From contig CAMCYT010000100.1 of the NCBI GenBank assembly GCA_945885485.1, positions 1 through 8,805 on the forward strand: a stretch of 8,805 nucleotides of DNA, in the 5' to 3' direction. Below the pieces are notes generated by a model that saw only the letters and a program-made list of their open reading frames with translations, was not told the DNA's origin and made no database searches. The stretch is from Prosthecobacter debontii. Its GTDB lineage: Bacteria; Verrucomicrobiota; Verrucomicrobiia; Verrucomicrobiales; Akkermansiaceae. Of this stretch, positions 6,196 through 8,805 are shown piece by piece; position 1 is the stretch's first letter; each line of letters begins with the position of its first letter. A program made the translations under genes and the position numbers.

Positions 6196-7560
6196 TCAGA
6201 ATTCTATCAATCCCTTAAGTAACTCCATGGAAAATTCCATTTCCTCACCTGAAATCCCCAGCGGTGGAGTTAAAGCCAACACATCCCCCTTCGGACCATC
6301 TGGAAGCGCAATCACACCCGCTCTGAGCATGGCTTTCACCAAATCAAGCACTCGCTCACCACTGTCCATTTGCACTCCCATCATCAGACCAATTCCCCTG
6401 ACTTCCTTCACAACATTCAAACTCACCAATCTGCTTAGGCCAAACTCTAATTGATCTGCTGCATGCTGCACTACACCCTCCATTCCTTGAGAGCGATAGC
6501 ATCGGATCGCCTCAAGCGCCATCGCACAGCCCATCGGATTCCCTAAAAAGGTGCTGGTGTGCAGCGCCTCACCGCCGCTTTCCGGCCAGGCATCCATGAC
6601 CTTCGCTCGACCAACGCAAACCGAAATCGGAAATCCACCGCTCAACGCTTTGCCCAAACAAATCAGATCCGGCACCACCGGACCGCGTGACTCCAGTCGC
6701 GCTTGATTTCCCTCAGAAGGACCGCGTGACTCCAGTCGCGCATCTTCATCATTCTGTCTCCCCCCACTCTCCCAATCACAGGCGAACATTTTCCCAGTCC
6801 GCCAGAATCCTGTGTAGATCTCATCGAAAATCAAAATCGCCCCAACCTCATCGCACCACGCCCGCAATTCGTGCAGAAATCCATCCGGCGGCACAATAAT
6901 TCCACCCCGACCTTGGATCGGCTCCACCAATACCGCCCCGATCTTACTCCCATCCACCCGACCCAACTCGTCACGAAATGTTTCCAAGCCCTCGGACTCT
7001 TTAGGAAAATGAATTCGCTCGGTCACTTTTGCGATCTGTCCCTCGAACGGTTCGCGGAACCAACCTATCCCCTGACCCAATAAAGCCCCGTAACCCAATC
7101 CATGATAACCACCCTCAAACGATAAAATCCCCGTCCGCCCCGTCGCCAGCACTGCGGTCTTCAGAGCCGCCTCCACCGCCTCGAACCCAGAATTTCCAAA
7201 CAAACATTTCCCCTTCCTCCCCTCCCAGCGCTCATAGGTGATTTGAGAAAGCACCTCACAAAGTTCCACTTTCACCCGCGCCGGATGCACATCGCCCATC
7301 GCATGCATCAACACATCGCTCTGCCGCCGCAACGCCTCAGCCGTAAATCCATAACCCAACCCCGCCACCCCGAACCCACTCGTCATATCGAGAAACCGAT
7401 TCCCATCCACATCCCAGACATTAGCACCTTCCGCCCTTTCCCAAAAAATCGGCCAGTCCTCCGAAAGAAACGTCGTATTCCGACACTCCACCTCCCCCAA
7501 CCTCCGACCCCAAGCCAACGACTTCTCCCCAGGCACATTCGTGAAAATCTTCGGTAACAT
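6196..7560 (-). CDS. Class III (omega-type) PLP-dependent aminotransferase with repeat-derived insertion
   Basis: A 454-residue fold-type I aminotransferase of class III, the family of acetylornithine, 4-aminobutyrate and glutamate-1-semialdehyde aminotransferases. Visible features are DVDGNRFLDMTSGFGVAGLGY (split as DVDGNRFLD 50-58 and TSGFGVAGLGY 60-70), GNSGFEAVEAALK (122-134, cofactor phosphate region), YHG (152-154), EPIQGRGG (213-220), FDEIYTGFWRTG with the PLP-pyridine Asp246 (245-256), the Schiff-base Lys304 in LGKALSGG, and HTSTFLGNP (334-342). The substrate cannot be told from sequence. Residues 264-294 are extra relative to the usual direct join of an MFAC-type segment to VVPDLICLGKAL; they include ARLESRGP twice. 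Without them the protein would have about 423 residues, a normal family length. All catalytic motifs and the frame are intact, so the gene is probably functional. Start ATG at 7560 lacks a clear ribosome-binding site; an in-frame stop lies just upstream (7579-7581). Its coding strand is notably G-rich. It lies 76 bp upstream of the VWA gene. Confidence 0.93.
   Translation of the reverse strand: MLPKIFTNVPGEKSLAWGRRLGEVECRNTTFLSEDWPIFWERAEGANVWDVDGNRFLDMTSGFGVAGLGYGFTAEALRRQSDVLMHAMGDVHPARVKVELCEVLSQITYERWEGRKGKCLFGNSGFEAVEAALKTAVLATGRTGILSFEGGYHGLGYGALLGQGIGWFREPFEGQIAKVTERIHFPKESEGLETFRDELGRVDGSKIGAVLVEPIQGRGGIIVPPDGFLHELRAWCDEVGAILIFDEIYTGFWRTGKMFACDWESGGRQNDEDARLESRGPSEGNQARLESRGPVVPDLICLGKALSGGFPISVCVGRAKVMDAWPESGGEALHTSTFLGNPMGCAMALEAIRCYRSQGMEGVVQHAADQLEFGLSRLVSLNVVKEVRGIGLMMGVQMDSGERVLDLVKAMLRAGVIALPDGPKGDVLALTPPLGISGEEMEFSMELLKGLIEF
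6680..6741. repeat. Two exact 23-bp near-palindromic repeats inside the aminotransferase gene
   Basis: Copies at 6680-6702 and 6719-6741 are identical over 23 bp, separated by 16 bp, giving a 39-bp (13-codon) period. The centre GACTCCAGTC is an inverted repeat (GACT-CC-AGTC) extended by GCG/CGC with one mismatch. On the coding strand each copy reads ARLESRGP in the same frame. Directly next to copy 2 on the plus strand comes CATCTTCATCATTCTGTC and then a C-rich stretch (about 6758-6774). The whole composite insert spans about 6679-6774. Confidence 0.9.
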
Positions 7561-7623
7561 CTGCCGATAGCATGACCATCAGCCTACTACTCGACAACCT
7601 CAGAAATGTAGGATGGAATTTCT

Positions 7624-7749
7624 TCACCGCAGAGGCGCGGAGGTCGCAAAGGGTCGCAGAGTTTTGTAAAATGAGGTTTGGAACCTAGCTCTTAAATCTT
7701 AGCTATTCATTCTCCGCGTCCCTCCGCGACCTCTGAGTCTCTGCGGTGA
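7624..7749. repeat. Imperfect inverted repeat of CGCAGAG-type units in divergent intergenic region
   Basis: Arms 7624-7661 and 7712-7749 are inverted copies matching at 31 of 38 positions, with a 50-base loop. The outer nine positions (TCACCGCAG) match exactly. Inside, each arm is made of degenerate CGCAGAG-like units. From memory this motif is a dispersed repeat in many bacterial phyla. It lies between the divergent aminotransferase and priA starts, so it shares space with both promoters; I could not pick out a convincing -35/-10 pair in the 246-bp region. Confidence 0.75.
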
Positions 7750-7757
7750 CCTCTTTA

Positions 7758-7785
7758 TTGAAGTTTAAAGTTTAGAATTTAAATT
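7758..7785. repeat. Degenerate heptamer array related to TTGAAAT
   Basis: TTGAAGT, TTAAAGT, TTAGAAT and TTAAATT run in register just 21 bases before the priA GTG. Register and composition match the better-preserved TTGAAAT array at 1762-1789. It may be an old copy of the same family, although AT-rich promoter DNA could produce this by chance. Confidence 0.5.
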
Positions 7786-7806
7786 TTTCCTCCTACCCTC
7801 CCGTTC

Positions 7807-8805
7807 GTGATCGCCCGTGTCCTCATCGACGGCCCCTCAGAGCTCGTTTTCGACTATGCCATCCCCGCCGAACTTCCCGTCGTCGAGGGTTGCCGTGTGC
7901 GTGTGCCGATTCGCCAGAAAACCAGCTCGGGAACGGTCCTCGCCATCATTCCCAAACCCGAGCAAAGCGAATTCGCGATGCGGGAGATTCAGTCGCTCAT
8001 CGATCCCGAACCACTCATCACGCCGACCCTGCTCAAAGTCGCCCGCTGGATCGCCAACTACTATGGATCTAATATCGAAAGCGTGATTCGCTCGATCTTA
8101 CCCGAAGCCGTCCGCACTGAGGACAACTCCGCGAAAACCCGCCGCATCGCCACCGCAGCCGAAAACATCGATCCCGCCGAACTCGCGAAGCTTGAAAAAC
8201 GTGCCGCGAAACAACATGCGATTCTTTTCCTCCTCCTCCGAGTCCCCGATCGCACGCTCCCCGTCGCCGATCTCGGTGAAAACTCCGCGCCTTCTTTGAA
8301 AAGCCTAGCCGCAAAAAAATTCATCACGATCTCCACCGAAGAAATCCGCCGCGACCCCGAAGCCGCCGACACCATCGTGGCATCTCATCCCCTCACCCTC
8401 AACGACCAACAGCAGGAAGCCTTCGACGTAATCTCTGCTTCACTCCCAAACTCCCCCACTCCCCAAGTCCCTCCCTCCCCCTATCTTCTTCTCGGCGTCA
8501 CCGGCTCCGGCAAAACCGAAGTCTATCTGCAATCCGCCCAAGCCGCGCTCGATCTCGGCAAAACCGTCCTCGTCCTCGTTCCTGAAATAGCCCTCACCCC
8601 ACAAACCGTCCGCCGTTTCAAAGCACGCTTTTCCCAACTCGACGACCAGGTCGCAGTCCTCCACTCGAACCTTTCGCAAGGCGAACGCTTTGACGAATGG
8701 CATCGCATCCGCAAAGGCCACGCCCGCATTGTCATCGGCGCCCGCTCCGCCGTGTTTGCGCCACTACCAAACCTCGGACTCATCATCGTCGATGAGGAAC
8801 ATGAA
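7807..8805 (+). CDS. priA: Primosomal protein N' (PriA helicase), N-terminal part, cut by window end
   Basis: The frame stays open for 333 codons to the window edge; PriA is usually about 730 residues, so roughly the first 45% is present. PriA is a superfamily 2 3'-5' DNA helicase that recognises stalled forks and reloads the replisome. The N-terminal 3'-DNA-binding domain starts ARVLIDGPSELVFDYAIP (3-20), with GCRVRVPI (28-35) following, then a winged-helix region (about 105-190). The helicase core begins at LTLNDQQ (197-203), with Walker A GVTGSGKTE (230-238), LVPEIALTPQT (257-267), HSNLS (286-290), IVIGARSAVF (308-317) and the DEEH box (329-332). The start is GTG at 7807: an in-frame stop lies at 7780-7782, no ATG lies between, and the next residues match the family's start. 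No Shine-Dalgarno sequence is visible; the leader is pyrimidine-rich. Residues 214-225 (PNSPTPQVPPSP) are a repeat-like extra linker before Walker A. The gene is strongly C-rich on its coding strand. Confidence 0.95.
   Translation, partial: MIARVLIDGPSELVFDYAIPAELPVVEGCRVRVPIRQKTSSGTVLAIIPKPEQSEFAMREIQSLIDPEPLITPTLLKVARWIANYYGSNIESVIRSILPEAVRTEDNSAKTRRIATAAENIDPAELAKLEKRAAKQHAILFLLLRVPDRTLPVADLGENSAPSLKSLAAKKFITISTEEIRRDPEAADTIVASHPLTLNDQQQEAFDVISASLPNSPTPQVPPSPYLLLGVTGSGKTEVYLQSAQAALDLGKTVLVLVPEIALTPQTVRRFKARFSQLDDQVAVLHSNLSQGERFDEWHRIRKGHARIVIGARSAVFAPLPNLGLIIVDEEHE
8442..8481. repeat. C-rich octamer tandem repeat inside priA
   Basis: ACTCCCAA, ACTCCCCC, ACTCCCCA, AGTCCCTC and CCTCCCCC run in register. 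They encode the Pro/Ser-rich residues 214-225 between the start of the helicase core and Walker A, where E. coli PriA has a shorter join. The same kind of C-rich stretch is found at about 6758-6774 in the aminotransferase insert, in the same plus-strand orientation. Confidence 0.65.

Noticed and set aside
6680..6741. Sequencing or assembly duplication of the 23-bp unit in the aminotransferase
   Set aside because: The copies are separated by unique 16-bp sequence and keep the frame, which is not typical of an assembly error, although raw reads would settle it.
6687..7557. Several plus-strand open frames opposite the aminotransferase
   Set aside because: They come from the G-rich coding strand lacking stops in antisense; Pro/His/Arg-rich translations without motifs.
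7817..8086. Alternative plus-strand frame at the start of priA
   Set aside because: The overlapping frame from 7807 encodes clear PriA motifs through to the window end.

Overview
The window looks like chromosomal DNA of a Verrucomicrobiota bacterium, probably near the Akkermansiaceae/Verrucomicrobiaceae. This is an inference. It rests on a pseudopilin-like protein of the type abundant in that phylum, a large membrane protein combining von Willebrand A and amidotransferase-like domains of the kind common in Planctomycetes and Verrucomicrobia, and many short dispersed repeat families. No marker gene settles the taxonomy. I saw no rRNA, tRNA, CRISPR array, transposase or phage gene.

Layout from left to right. 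The 3' end of a pseudopilin-like gene (+, 1-489) converges on an RlmM-like rRNA 2'-O-methyltransferase gene (-, 630-1682). A long GC-rich inverted repeat (499-610) lies between them and is a good terminator candidate. Upstream of the methyltransferase on the same strand is typA/bipA (-, 1794-3635); the 111-bp gap holds two different heptamer tandem arrays. A 276-bp gap (3636-3911) follows, with a possible typA promoter and a 171-bp repeat element bounded by an 11-bp inverted repeat. Next come an orphan VWA/amidotransferase-like membrane protein (-, 3912-6119) and a class III aminotransferase (-, 6196-7560). Finally, a 246-bp divergent intergenic region with two more repeats leads into the 5' half of priA (+, from GTG 7807), which runs off the right edge.

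The genes are mostly housekeeping: translation (TypA and the rRNA methyltransferase, possibly one transcript), replication restart (PriA), cell envelope (pseudopilin, VWA protein) and PLP-dependent metabolism. They do not form one pathway and I see no defence or biosynthetic island.

The unusual content is the repeats. Nearly every intergenic gap carries one. Two genes also carry repeat-derived in-frame insertions in loops between conserved motifs. The clearest is in the aminotransferase: about 31 extra residues, including two exact copies of a 23-bp near-palindromic repeat that each encode ARLESRGP, next to a C-rich module. A similar C-rich module fills a linker in PriA. This resembles the idea of protein-coding palindromic elements known from Rickettsia, with unrelated sequence, and is the best candidate here for something undescribed.
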